Origin: Rhodococcus sp. ARC_M5
GTDB taxonomy: Bacteria > Actinomycetota > Actinomycetes > Mycobacteriales > Mycobacteriaceae
Direction of reading: 5' to 3'
DNA: 64,000 bases
NCBI RefSeq assembly: GCF_022810405.1
Contig: NZ_JALGQE010000023.1
Span: forward strand, 1-64,000
Shown here in pieces: positions 15,444 to 24,228 of this stretch. Each line of letters begins with the position of its first letter. Position 1 is the first letter of the stretch. The notes under the pieces were generated by a model, which was not told the DNA's origin, searched no databases, and saw only the letters and a program-made list of their open reading frames with translations. Position numbers and translations under genes: made by a program.

Positions 15444-16973
15444 ATGACTGCAACACAATCCGGCACGGCAATGCCGCAGATCGACGTCGCCATCATCGGC
15501 GCGGGTTTCGGCGGTCTCGGTGCCGCAATCCGACTCGAGCAGGAAGGACGCGGCGACTTTCTGATCTTCGAGCGCGACACCGCCGTCGGTGGAACGTGGC
15601 ACGTGAACACCTATCCCGGTGCGCAGTGCGACATCCCGTCCGCGCTGTACTCCTTCTCGTTCGCGCCCAACCCGGACTGGACGCGGCTGTACCCGCTGCA
15701 GCCCGAGATCGAGGCGTACCTCAACGACTGCACCGACAAGTTCGGGATCCGGGATCGAATCCGCTTCGGTCACGAGGTACTGGACGCAACCTGGAACGAC
15801 GAGCAGGCCCGATGGGTGGTGCGGACGAGTGCAGGAACGTGGTCGGCGCGCATCCTCATCGGAGCCCTCGGACCGTTCAGCGAGCCGGCCACACCCGAGA
15901 TCGAGGGCCTGAAATCGTTCCGAGGCAGCGTATTCCATTCGGCGAAGTGGGACCACGAGCACTCCGCCAAGGGGCGACGCATCGCCGTCATCGGCACCGG
16001 AGCATCTGCGGTCCAGTTCGTTCCGCGTCTGGCCCCCGAGGCCGCACACCTGACTCTGTTCCAGCGAACGCCGACATGGATTCTTCCGCACCCCGACCGG
16101 CCGATCTCCGAATCCGGCAGATCCGTGCTCAGGAAGTACCCCCGGGCCCAGCGGGCCATGCGCCGCGTGTTCGATCTGTTCCAGGAAGCGTTGGTCCCCG
16201 GACTCATCGGCCATCGCTCGTTGCTGGCACCGCTCACGGCCATGGGGCGTGCCCACCTGCGTCGCCAGGTGAAGGATCCTGTTCTTCGCGCGAAGCTCAC
16301 GCCTGGTTACGAATTCGGCTGCAAGCGACCTACCTTCTCGAACAAGTTCTATCCCGCACTGTGCCGAGAGAACGTCACCGTGGAGACCACCGGGATCGCT
16401 CGAATCGTGCCCGAGGGCATCGTCACCACCGACGGGACGCTGCACGAGGTCGATGCCATCGTCCTCGGCACCGGCTTCACCGTCTCCGGCCATTCAGGCT
16501 TCCGACGCATCGTCGGCCGCGATGGAAAGTCGTTGGCAGACAAATGGCCCGACGGTGAAATGTCGTCGTACCGGGGTACGACGGTGCACAACTTCCCGAA
16601 CTTCTTCATGCTGCTCGGCCCCAACTCGGTGGTGTACACCTCACAGGTGGTCACCATCGAGGCGCAGGTGAACTACATTCTCGCGGCGTTGCGCGCTATG
16701 GACTCCCACGCGATCGCCTCGCTCGAGGTGAGCATGCGTGCGCAATCGGCATTCGCCGAACACACCGACCGCACGCTCGCGGGTTCGGTGTGGAACTCCG
16801 GCGGGTGCAGCAGCTACTACCTGAGCCCGTCGGGCCGAAACGTGACGTACTGGCCCGGTTCGGTGCGTAACTTCACCCAGCGTATGGCCACGATCGAACT
16901 CGGCCATTACCACTGGCGCAGTGCAGATGTGCGTCCCGATACCGAACTCGTGACGTCCGAGGACCTTGCATGA
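15444..16973 (+). CDS. Baeyer-Villiger-type flavin monooxygenase
   Basis: The 509-residue protein has an FAD Rossmann motif GAGFGG (19-24), the exact Baeyer-Villiger fingerprint FxGxxxHxxxW (Phe159, Gly161, His165, Trp169) and an NADPH-binding GTGASAVQ after it. These enzymes insert oxygen next to a ketone, forming an ester or lactone. ATG 15444 is preceded by AAGGAG. It is third in a four-gene operon after a candidate oxygenase and its reductase, and overlaps the following SDR gene by ATGA. Substrate is unknown; it resembles actinobacterial enzymes acting on large hydrophobic ketones. Confidence 0.9.
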   Translation: MTATQSGTAMPQIDVAIIGAGFGGLGAAIRLEQEGRGDFLIFERDTAVGGTWHVNTYPGAQCDIPSALYSFSFAPNPDWTRLYPLQPEIEAYLNDCTDKFGIRDRIRFGHEVLDATWNDEQARWVVRTSAGTWSARILIGALGPFSEPATPEIEGLKSFRGSVFHSAKWDHEHSAKGRRIAVIGTGASAVQFVPRLAPEAAHLTLFQRTPTWILPHPDRPISESGRSVLRKYPRAQRAMRRVFDLFQEALVPGLIGHRSLLAPLTAMGRAHLRRQVKDPVLRAKLTPGYEFGCKRPTFSNKFYPALCRENVTVETTGIARIVPEGIVTTDGTLHEVDAIVLGTGFTVSGHSGFRRIVGRDGKSLADKWPDGEMSSYRGTTVHNFPNFFMLLGPNSVVYTSQVVTIEAQVNYILAALRAMDSHAIASLEVSMRAQSAFAEHTDRTLAGSVWNSGGCSSYYLSPSGRNVTYWPGSVRNFTQRMATIELGHYHWRSADVRPDTELVTSEDLA

Positions 16974-17803
16974 AGAACCGTATGGAACTGGCCGGGAAAG
17001 TGGCGTTGGTGACCGGTGGAGCGCGTGGAATCGGAGCCGCAACGGTCGCGGAATTGGTATCCGCTGGAGCCTCGGTGGCAGTGGTGGATCGAGACTTTCC
17101 GCCGGACGCCGTGAGTTCGGAACGGATCCTGCTGCTCACCGGCGACGTCACCGATCCCGACGCGATGGCAGACTGCGTCGCCGCGACGGTGAGCACGTGG
17201 GGCCGTCTCGACATCGTGATCGCCAACGCCGGCATCACACCGCCGCCCGCCACGATTCGGTCGATCGACCGCGCGGTCTTCGACTCGGTGATGGCCGTGA
17301 ACTTCGGCGGTGTGCTCAACATCGTGCGGGCCGCAGCCGACGAGATCGTGGCGAGCGGGGGTCACATTCTGCTCGTATCATCCTGTGCCGCATTCACTCC
17401 CGGCATGGGTGGGTCCGCGTACATGGTGAGCAAAGCGGCGGTCGAACAGCTCGGTCGCGCCCTGAGGATCGAACTCGCCGCCGTCGGAGCATCGGCCGGC
17501 CTTGCCTACTTCGGTGTGGTGGATACCGATCTCGCACGCCACACTCTCGACAACGATCCGATGGGCCGGCGAATCGGCGAATTTCTTCCGTGGCCGCTGA
17601 GCAGGCGATTGCCCTCCCAACGCGCCGCGAAATTGCTGGTCCGGGCGGTGGCCACGCGTCGGGCACGGCTCGTCGCGCCTGCCGTATGGACGCCGTACTT
17701 CTGGTTCCGCGGAGTTCTCAATCCGGTTCTGGAACGCAGGCTCGTCCGGGACCGTCGAGTTGCGGGCATCATCCGTGATCTGGAGAAGACACACGCCCAC
17801 TGA
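16970..17803 (+). CDS. Short-chain dehydrogenase/reductase
   Basis: The 277-residue classical SDR has cofactor motif TGGARGIG (15-22), NAG (IANAGI), a catalytic Ser (LLVSSCAA) and YMVSK as the YxxxK pair. An extra C-terminal segment (VWTPYFWFRGVLNP) may touch the membrane. It would oxidise an alcohol to a ketone or the reverse. Coupled to the Baeyer-Villiger gene, the natural reading is that it makes the ketone which that enzyme then oxygenates. The gene ends 16 bases before the convergent TetR gene. Confidence 0.88.
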   Translation: MKNRMELAGKVALVTGGARGIGAATVAELVSAGASVAVVDRDFPPDAVSSERILLLTGDVTDPDAMADCVAATVSTWGRLDIVIANAGITPPPATIRSIDRAVFDSVMAVNFGGVLNIVRAAADEIVASGGHILLVSSCAAFTPGMGGSAYMVSKAAVEQLGRALRIELAAVGASAGLAYFGVVDTDLARHTLDNDPMGRRIGEFLPWPLSRRLPSQRAAKLLVRAVATRRARLVAPAVWTPYFWFRGVLNPVLERRLVRDRRVAGIIRDLEKTHAH

Positions 17804-17819
17804 CTCTTTCCTGCCTGGG

Positions 17820-18473
17820 CTACTCGCGCTCCCCGTCCACGCTGGGTACGTCACTCATCGGGGGCAGAGGTCGTGCGCACAGATCCTGGGCATCGTCGTC
17901 GGGCACTCCCAGCGCAAGCAGCACGCTGTATGCCATCGCGTCGACGGCCTGCGCGTCGTCACGATCCGGCTGCTCGAGCAGTAATTGGCCCAAGCCGAGA
18001 AGTGCGCCTGCCACGAGCGCCAGGGACAGCTGGATGTCCGGTACGCGGAAGTACCCTGCGTCCACTCCGGCTCCGATGTCCCTCGCCGCTCGGGGACCCA
18101 GACCGTGCTGCGAAGTGATCAGTTCGGGGCCGGAGTGAATGAGCACCCGGCTCAGTTCCGGTTGCAGACGGAAGAGGCGGCCGGAGATCCGAAACGATCG
18201 AGTGAACGCATCGGCCGGATCGGCATCGACGTCGGTCAGCGAATCGAGATACATGCCCAGCAACTCCAGGGCACCGTCTACTGCAGCCTGGAACAGCTGG
18301 TCCCGACTCTCGAAGTGGTTGTAGAAGGAACCCATGCCCACATCCGCGGCCTTGGTGATCTCCGCAATCGGCACGTTCAGTTCCCCGCTGGCAATGAAGC
18401 CCTGCGCGGCGGAAATCAACGCACCACGCGTCTGGGCTTTGCGACGCTCGAGTCGATTGGGGGTTTGGGTCAT
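17820..18473 (-). CDS. TetR-family repressor of the adjacent aromatic operon
   Basis: The 217-residue protein has a TetR DNA-binding domain (RGALISAAQGFIASGELNVPIAEITKAADVGMGSFYNHFESRDQLF, residues about 14-60). ATG 18473 gives a normal N-terminus; longer in-frame starts would read through the intergenic inverted repeats. The gene is divergent from the meta-cleavage operon that begins at 18599, and the 125-base gap contains two inverted repeats. Control of that operon is inferred from position. Confidence 0.82.
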   Translation of the reverse strand: MTQTPNRLERRKAQTRGALISAAQGFIASGELNVPIAEITKAADVGMGSFYNHFESRDQLFQAAVDGALELLGMYLDSLTDVDADPADAFTRSFRISGRLFRLQPELSRVLIHSGPELITSQHGLGPRAARDIGAGVDAGYFRVPDIQLSLALVAGALLGLGQLLLEQPDRDDAQAVDAMAYSVLLALGVPDDDAQDLCARPLPPMSDVPSVDGERE

Positions 18474-18533
18474 GTTCCCTACTCGATTCTCCACTGGACG
18501 ACGCTTTGACTCTTCCTCACCGCTGACGAATTT

Positions 18534-18548
18534 GTCAACACTATTGAC
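18534..18548. promoter_or_regulatory. Inverted repeat, operator candidate 1 of aromatic operon
   Basis: GTCAACACTATTGAC has perfect GTCAA/TTGAC arms around five bases. It lies between the divergent TetR gene and the dioxygenase gene, 17 bases before a second inverted repeat with the related core ACTATc/GATAGT. Likely binding site or part of the promoter. Confidence 0.45.
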
Positions 18549-18564
18549 TGATGATGCAGTCATA

Positions 18565-18582
18565 GGTGACGATAGTGTCACC
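18565..18582. promoter_or_regulatory. Inverted repeat, operator candidate 2 of aromatic operon
   Basis: GGTGACGATAGTGTCACC has perfect six-base arms (GGTGAC/GTCACC) around six bases. It ends 16 bases before the dioxygenase ATG at 18599 and includes a possible in-frame GTG start at 18566, so a bound repressor here would block initiation. It is the stronger of the two TetR operator candidates. Confidence 0.5.
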
Positions 18583-18598
18583 AACGAGGGAGGGCTTC

Positions 18599-19732
18599 AT
18601 GGGACACGACGTCGACGGCCACAAGGACATGCATGTGGACCAAGGCGCACTCCCCGGCGAGCACCCCGGTCGCGCGAAAGATCCGATCATCAAGGTTCGA
18701 GACATCGCCTGGCTGGAATTCCGCAAGCCGGATCTGATCAAGGCAGAGGCTTTCGCCGTTGCCTTCGGTTTCACCGTCTCGCTGCGCACGCCGGACGAGA
18801 TCCACCTCCGCGGCACGCAGGTCGGCGCACCGTGTGTGATCATCCGGCGGGGTAAGCGAACACGCTTCGTCGGTGCCGCTTTCGCCGCGGCCGACGACGC
18901 GGACCTCGTGACACTGGCCGAAGCCACCGGGCAGCGGGTGCAGCGTCTACCCGACACACTCGGAGGCATAGCGGTCACTCTCACCGACCCTGGCGGACAG
19001 CCGGTCCAGGTGGTGTCCGGGTACACCGAGCATCCCGAACTACCGGGCCAGCAAGCGCACACCTACAACTTCGGCGACCCGTGTCACCGACTGAACGCGA
19101 CGCAGCGGCCACCGCGTCAGCCCGCCCGAGTCCAGCGCCTGGGACACGTGGTGCTCCAGCGCACCGGCTATCTCGAGAATCTCGACTGGTACCTGCACCA
19201 CCTCGGCCTGATCGTCAGCGACTTCCTCTACTACGACGGCCAGCGTGATCGTGGTCCGGTGATGAGCTTCATCCGCTGCGACCGCGGCAACACTCCGTCC
19301 GATCATCACACTCTCGCAATGACTCTCGGCCCGTCCAACCGATACGTGCATTCCGCGTACCAGGTGTCGGATCTCGACGCCATCGCCGCGGGCGGCGAGT
19401 ACCTGACCCAAAGCGGGTACCGACATTCGTGGGGTATCGGCAGGCATATCCAGGGCAGCCAGATATTCGACTACTGGCGTGATCCCGACGGCTTCCTGGT
19501 GGAACATTTCAGCGACGGCGACATGTTCGACAACTCCCTCGAACCCGGCTGGGCCCCGATGACGGCATCCGGCCTGGCCCAGTGGGGACCGCCTGCGTCG
19601 AAGGACTTCCTCGGAATCGCCCCCAGCAGAGCGTCATTGCACGAGCTGAAGTCGATCCTCTCCTCGCTACGCAATGACAACGAATTCGACACCGAACGCC
19701 TTCGCGGCCTGATGAAAGTGGCATCCTCATGA
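18599..19732 (+). CDS. VOC-family extradiol ring-cleavage dioxygenase
   Basis: The 377-residue protein has two VOC halves. The metal ligands of type I extradiol dioxygenases are visible in the C-terminal half: His183 (LGHVVLQ), His236 or His237 (SDHHTLAM) and Glu302 (LVEHFSDG). Such enzymes cleave catechols next to the hydroxyls using Fe(II). ATG 18599 has a strong GAGGGAGGG ribosome site; a GTG at 18566 lies within the operator and is less likely. It is longer than classical BphC (about 290) through N- and C-terminal extensions. It opens a four-gene operon encoding the rest of an aromatic pathway. Confidence 0.87.
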   Translation: MGHDVDGHKDMHVDQGALPGEHPGRAKDPIIKVRDIAWLEFRKPDLIKAEAFAVAFGFTVSLRTPDEIHLRGTQVGAPCVIIRRGKRTRFVGAAFAAADDADLVTLAEATGQRVQRLPDTLGGIAVTLTDPGGQPVQVVSGYTEHPELPGQQAHTYNFGDPCHRLNATQRPPRQPARVQRLGHVVLQRTGYLENLDWYLHHLGLIVSDFLYYDGQRDRGPVMSFIRCDRGNTPSDHHTLAMTLGPSNRYVHSAYQVSDLDAIAAGGEYLTQSGYRHSWGIGRHIQGSQIFDYWRDPDGFLVEHFSDGDMFDNSLEPGWAPMTASGLAQWGPPASKDFLGIAPSRASLHELKSILSSLRNDNEFDTERLRGLMKVASS

Positions 19733-20664
19733 GCATCGCTGTACTCCGCACCGCCGACGCCTGGTGGGTCGAGACCCCCGCCGGCGCATCCCGCATCGAC
19801 ACCTCCGCGGTCACCACTGCCGAGCTACTCGCCGATCGGGCGGCCATCGAGTCCGCGCGCAACGCTACCGATGTCGTTGCTGTGGAGACACTGTCGTTGA
19901 TCTCGCCGGTGACGGCTCCCTGCCGCGTCATGGCGAACATGACCAACTACGTCTCCCATGTCAAGGACTCGGGGATGAACCCCGAGACGGTTCCGCTGAC
20001 GTTCTTTCGGAAGACCTCCGGTTCCATCAGCGGACCCACCGGCGACGTGATCAAACCACCGCACGTGAAGCTGCTCGACTACGAGATCGAGATCGGCCTG
20101 GTGTTCGGCAAGACGCTCACCGTCGGAACCAAGGTCGACGCCTCCAACGTGGCGGACTACGTCGCCGGGCTCGTGATCACCAACGACGTCTCGGCCCGCG
20201 ATGTTCAGCTGCCGAAAACTCAGTTCTACGAGGGCAAGTCGTATCCCACCTTCACTCCGGTCGGACCGCGCCTGGTACTTCTGGAGGCCGGTGAGTTCGA
20301 TCGGTTCGGTGAACTCGCATTGACGCTCCGGGTCAACGGCTCCGTGCGACAGGACAGTACGGTCGCCGATATGATCTACCGTCCGGTCGAATCGCTGAAG
20401 GCGCTGAGCAAGTTCCAGCGCCTCGACGCGGGTGATCTGCTGCTCACCGGCACTCCCGGCGGTACTGCGTTGAAGGCCCCCGCCAAGCCGATCGAAATGA
20501 TCGGATCGTTGGTTCCGCCGTCGGTCAAGTGGAAGGTCTTCTTCAAGAAGCAGGCCAAGAATCCAGCGTTCCTCAAGGACGGCGACGTCCTCGAACTGAC
20601 CTGCTCGACTCCCGACGGAGCCCTCGATCTGGGTGTCCAGCGCACCCGGGTCTCCTACCGATGA
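19729..20664 (+). CDS. Fumarylacetoacetate hydrolase-family protein
   Basis: The 311-residue protein has the FAH catalytic fold: KLLDYEIEIGLVFGK supplies the metal-binding Glu pair, NDVSARD the Asp, and LLTGTPGG the C-terminal loop. Members hydrolyse or decarboxylate ring-cleavage products. It overlaps the dioxygenase gene by ATGA and the next gene by ATGA, so all are co-translated. In the inferred pathway it would act on the dioxygenase product, hydrolysing a C-C bond or converting an oxo acid. The exact reaction is not determinable. Confidence 0.88.
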   Translation: MSIAVLRTADAWWVETPAGASRIDTSAVTTAELLADRAAIESARNATDVVAVETLSLISPVTAPCRVMANMTNYVSHVKDSGMNPETVPLTFFRKTSGSISGPTGDVIKPPHVKLLDYEIEIGLVFGKTLTVGTKVDASNVADYVAGLVITNDVSARDVQLPKTQFYEGKSYPTFTPVGPRLVLLEAGEFDRFGELALTLRVNGSVRQDSTVADMIYRPVESLKALSKFQRLDAGDLLLTGTPGGTALKAPAKPIEMIGSLVPPSVKWKVFFKKQAKNPAFLKDGDVLELTCSTPDGALDLGVQRTRVSYR

Positions 20665-22262
20665 CCGGTACCGAGTCCGACGGCACTCACTTTCCGGTGG
20701 TGATCGTCGGCGCCGGTCCGACGGGGATGACCGCTGCATTGCTGCTGGGCCGGTACGGCGTGCCCTGCCTCGTGCTGGACAGGTGGGAGGACGTCTACCC
20801 TCAGCCGCGCGCCGTGCACCTCGACGACGAGGTGTACCGCATCCTCGGCGATCTGGGCCTGGCCGAGGACTTCGCCGCCATCTCCCGCCCCGGTCGAGGA
20901 CTGAGATTGTGCGACAACACTATTCGCACGCTTGCCGAGTTCGAGCGAGATCCCGACGATCGACCACACGGTTACCCACAGGCCAACATGTTCGATCAAC
21001 CCGATCTCGAACGTCTGATGCGGAACCACATTTCGCGATTCGACTGCGTGGAGATGCGCGGCAACTGCGAGATCACCGACGTGCAGAACCTGAGGGACTC
21101 GGTTCGGGTCCGGTACGACTCCACCGAGGACGGAACCCCGCACTGGGTGACCGCCGACTACGTCCTCGGCTGCGACGGGGCGAACAGCATCGTGCGGGCA
21201 TCCATCGGGTCGAAGATGCAGGACCTCGGGTTTGCGCAGCGATGGTTGGTGGTCGATATCGCCACCGATGCGGAGCTCGATCAGTGGGACGGCGTGCACC
21301 AAGTGTGTGACTCGGAGCGCTCGGCGACGTACATGCGCATCGGCATCAGCCGCTATCGCTGGGAGTTTCGACTACGCGACGACGAGACCATGGACGCCTA
21401 CACGGACTTGGCGTCGATCCGTCCCCTGATCGCGCCGTGGCTCGGAGCTGTGGACGATCCCGACATGGAGCTGATTCGCTGCGCCGAGTACACCTTTCGG
21501 GCACAGGTCGTCGACCGGTGGCGCGATCGCCGGGTCTTTCTGCTCGGCGATGCCGCACACTTGACGCCGCCGTTCATCGGGCAAGGGATGGGCGCAGGGC
21601 TGCGAGATGCGCGGAACCTGATCTGGAAACTCGTCGGCGTGCTCGACGGGCATCTGCAGGAGACCTCGCTCGACAGTTACGAGACCGAGCGAAGGACCCA
21701 CGCCAAGCAGATGATCGAATTGGCAGTGGCGATCGGACGGGCCATGACCGGCGGCAGCCGGCTCACCGGCATCCTGCGCACGAACATCGCACCTGCTCTC
21801 GGCTACCTGCCGTTCGTCGGAGCCAAGGTCACCGCCAGCACCACACCGGCACTCGCTCGATCGCAGTACGTTCTGCGTTCGCCCGTGCCGGTCCGCACGC
21901 TGGCCGGAAAGCTCTGTCCCAACAGCCCGTTGGACAACGGAATGCGCGTGGACCGCCTCGCACCGGGGAAGTTCATGTTCGTCTCGTCGACGCCCTTGGC
22001 CAGCGGGCACCGTCGAGAGATCGAACGTCGGGGGGCCGTCGTCGTCGAGGTGGCGGCATCGTCCGATCTGGGAGTCTGGCTGCGCAGCAGGCACGCTGTC
22101 GCCGCGATCGTGCGACCGGACCGCACGGTCATGACGTCGGGCACCTCGGTGCCGTCGATGCACACCCAGGTGCCGACCACTGCTTATCGGACGAGCACAT
22201 GCCCAGAACCCGTTGCGACGAAGCCGAGGCCCACTCGCACAGCAACCAAGAGGCGTAGATGA
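20661..22262 (+). CDS. FAD-dependent aromatic hydroxylase (MhpA-like)
   Basis: The 533-residue protein has GAGPTGM (FAD motif, residues 16-22), the central GCDGANSIVR and GDAAHLTPPFIGQGMGAGLRDA. These are the three fingerprints of group A flavin hydroxylases such as 3-(3-hydroxyphenyl)propionate hydroxylase. It would ortho-hydroxylate a phenol to give the catechol cleaved by the product of the first gene. ATG 20661 overlaps the previous stop, and its stop overlaps the SDR start. The last 40 residues are Thr/Pro/Arg-rich and probably disordered. Confidence 0.88.
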   Translation: MTGTESDGTHFPVVIVGAGPTGMTAALLLGRYGVPCLVLDRWEDVYPQPRAVHLDDEVYRILGDLGLAEDFAAISRPGRGLRLCDNTIRTLAEFERDPDDRPHGYPQANMFDQPDLERLMRNHISRFDCVEMRGNCEITDVQNLRDSVRVRYDSTEDGTPHWVTADYVLGCDGANSIVRASIGSKMQDLGFAQRWLVVDIATDAELDQWDGVHQVCDSERSATYMRIGISRYRWEFRLRDDETMDAYTDLASIRPLIAPWLGAVDDPDMELIRCAEYTFRAQVVDRWRDRRVFLLGDAAHLTPPFIGQGMGAGLRDARNLIWKLVGVLDGHLQETSLDSYETERRTHAKQMIELAVAIGRAMTGGSRLTGILRTNIAPALGYLPFVGAKVTASTTPALARSQYVLRSPVPVRTLAGKLCPNSPLDNGMRVDRLAPGKFMFVSSTPLASGHRREIERRGAVVVEVAASSDLGVWLRSRHAVAAIVRPDRTVMTSGTSVPSMHTQVPTTAYRTSTCPEPVATKPRPTRTATKRRR

Positions 22263-23074
22263 ACACTGCAATTGTCACCGGAGCGACGTCCGGTATCGGT
22301 GAGGCCGTCACCGAGGTGCTGATCGCTCGCGGCTACCGCGTCATAGGAACGAGCCGCAACAGCTCCTCGGTGGTCGACCCCATACCCGGTGTCGACTATC
22401 GCGATCTGGATCTCACGGACCCGGCCTCGATCCGAGCGTTCGTGGACGGCCTCGCCGACACCACGGTGGACGTGCTGATCAACAATGCAGGCGAAAGCCA
22501 GTGCGGTCCACTCGAAGAGCTGCCCATCGAGGCCATCACCCGCCTCTTCCAGCTCAACGTCTTCGGAGCGATCGAGTTGACCCAGGCCGTACTGCCGGGC
22601 ATGCGCGATCGTGGCAGCGGAAAGATCGTCAACATCGGGTCGATGCTCGCAAGTTTTCCGCTGGCCTACCGTTCGTCGTACGCCGCCACCAAGGCGGCCA
22701 TCAAGGGGTTCGCCACGGCCGCGCGCTACGAGCTCAAGCCCTACGGAATCGACATCACCACAGTCGAACCCGGCTCCATCGCCACCGGGCTCTCGGCCCG
22801 TCGCACCAAGTACTGCGGCCCGCATTCGCCGTACCTTCGCGACTTCACCACGGTGATCTCGCAGCTGGACGCCAAAGAGGCCGAGGGGATCACGGCCGAG
22901 ACCGTCGCCCTCACCGTCCTCAGAGCCGTCGAGGACAAGAAGACGCTGCCCATCTACGCGGTCGGCAGCAATGCTCCGGCGGTGTTCTTCGCCCAGCGAT
23001 TGCTTCCGCGCACAGTGCTCGAACTGTTCACGGCCCGTGCCTACGGACTTCCCAGCAAGCGGCCGGTGAACTAG
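22259..23074 (+). CDS. Short-chain dehydrogenase/reductase
   Basis: The 271-residue classical SDR has TGATSGIG (residues 7-14), NNAG, the Ser of NIGSMLAS, and SSYAATKAA with the YxxxK pair. It is the last gene of the aromatic operon and overlaps the hydroxylase stop by ATGA. It may prepare the aromatic side chain or a ring-cleavage product; which cannot be said. Its stop overlaps the convergent lipase gene by four bases. Confidence 0.87.
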   Translation: MNTAIVTGATSGIGEAVTEVLIARGYRVIGTSRNSSSVVDPIPGVDYRDLDLTDPASIRAFVDGLADTTVDVLINNAGESQCGPLEELPIEAITRLFQLNVFGAIELTQAVLPGMRDRGSGKIVNIGSMLASFPLAYRSSYAATKAAIKGFATAARYELKPYGIDITTVEPGSIATGLSARRTKYCGPHSPYLRDFTTVISQLDAKEAEGITAETVALTVLRAVEDKKTLPIYAVGSNAPAVFFAQRLLPRTVLELFTARAYGLPSKRPVN

Positions 23075-24228
23075 CGGAACAGGTTGGCGACGAACGGAAT
23101 CGTGTCGGCCTGCGACTGGACGAAGGCCCCACTGTGGTCGGTGTTGTAGGCCCTGAACGTCACCGGCTGACCGTTGGCCGTCAGACGTGCGACGTAGGCC
23201 GCGGTGGTCGGAAACGGAACGTCGATGTCCTGCAGGCCGTTGCCCATGAAGAAGGGCTTGTCGAAACCGGTCTCGGGCATCGCCATGTACTCGTCGAGCA
23301 CGGCGGTGAAGTTCGGCAGACCGGTCAGTGGCGCGGTGAAGAAGTCGCCGATCGTCACACCGTCGAGTTGTGCCTCGAAGTCCGATACGCACGTCGTCTC
23401 GGCCAGGTCTGCGTACTTCTTCCCGAGCGGGGTCAGGATGTCGTCCAGCCCGAGCTCGGGATGCGCGTAGCGCAGTGACGCGCCGATGTACGCGACGTAG
23501 GCGGTCAGGCCCGACGGCAGTTCCACCGGCGGAACGCCGGGTCCACCGATCGAGAGCAACTTCTCGATGTACGCGGGAGTTCCGGTACCGACCGCCCCGC
23601 GGTAGTCGAGATCGGGGCCGCCGAATTCGGTCGCGTATCGAGCGGTGTAGATCGCTGCGCCACCGCCCTGCGATTGGCCGACGGCCACCCAGGATCGTGA
23701 GAGGTCCTCGCTGTGGTTGCGGCCCGCCTTGACCATGTCGACCACGTTGTGAGCCGTGGTTCGACCGTCGAGATAGGTCGGCAATCCGGGCGTTCCGAGG
23801 CCGGCATAGTCACTGGCGACGACGGCGTAGCCCTGCGCGAGCCAGTTCGCCAGGTACGGCAGATCCCGCTCGGCGTAGGACGGACCGATCAGCGACGGCG
23901 CACACGTGTCGCCGAGCCCGGAGGTGCCGTGGGCCCACGAGATCACCGGCCAGCCACCCTCCGGCGCAGTGCCCGGCGGAAGGAACACGGTGCCGGTGCT
24001 CAGCGCCTTCTCCCCGAAGGTGTCGGTGGTGACGTAGGTGAGCACCTCGGCCGAGACCGCGCCGGGAATCCAGAGATCGCGATCGAGATCGCGCGTCGAG
24101 ACGACGTCGCCGATCTCCTGAGTGATCGCCGGTGCAGCGGAAGCAGGTACGGCCAGCAGCGCCGTCATCATGCTCGACGCGACAGCCGCGGTCACTGCGA
24201 GGGCACCGATCCGACGCCGAGAGGTCAC
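23071..24228 (-). CDS. Secreted lipase-family alpha/beta hydrolase
   Basis: The 385-residue protein has a signal peptide (MTSRRRIGALAVTAAV, then hydrophobic to ASAAPA, cleavage near residue 30). The domain that follows resembles secretory lipases (LIP family): WAHGTSG as oxyanion region, nucleophile motif GQSQGG, and a late NTDHSG His. GTG 24228 overlaps the stop of the nickel-permease gene as GTGA, fixing the start. It is probably exported by Sec and acts on esters or lipids outside the membrane. Coupling of a lipase to a metal permease is unusual. Confidence 0.82.
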   Translation of the reverse strand: MTSRRRIGALAVTAAVASSMMTALLAVPASAAPAITQEIGDVVSTRDLDRDLWIPGAVSAEVLTYVTTDTFGEKALSTGTVFLPPGTAPEGGWPVISWAHGTSGLGDTCAPSLIGPSYAERDLPYLANWLAQGYAVVASDYAGLGTPGLPTYLDGRTTAHNVVDMVKAGRNHSEDLSRSWVAVGQSQGGGAAIYTARYATEFGGPDLDYRGAVGTGTPAYIEKLLSIGGPGVPPVELPSGLTAYVAYIGASLRYAHPELGLDDILTPLGKKYADLAETTCVSDFEAQLDGVTIGDFFTAPLTGLPNFTAVLDEYMAMPETGFDKPFFMGNGLQDIDVPFPTTAAYVARLTANGQPVTFRAYNTDHSGAFVQSQADTIPFVANLFR

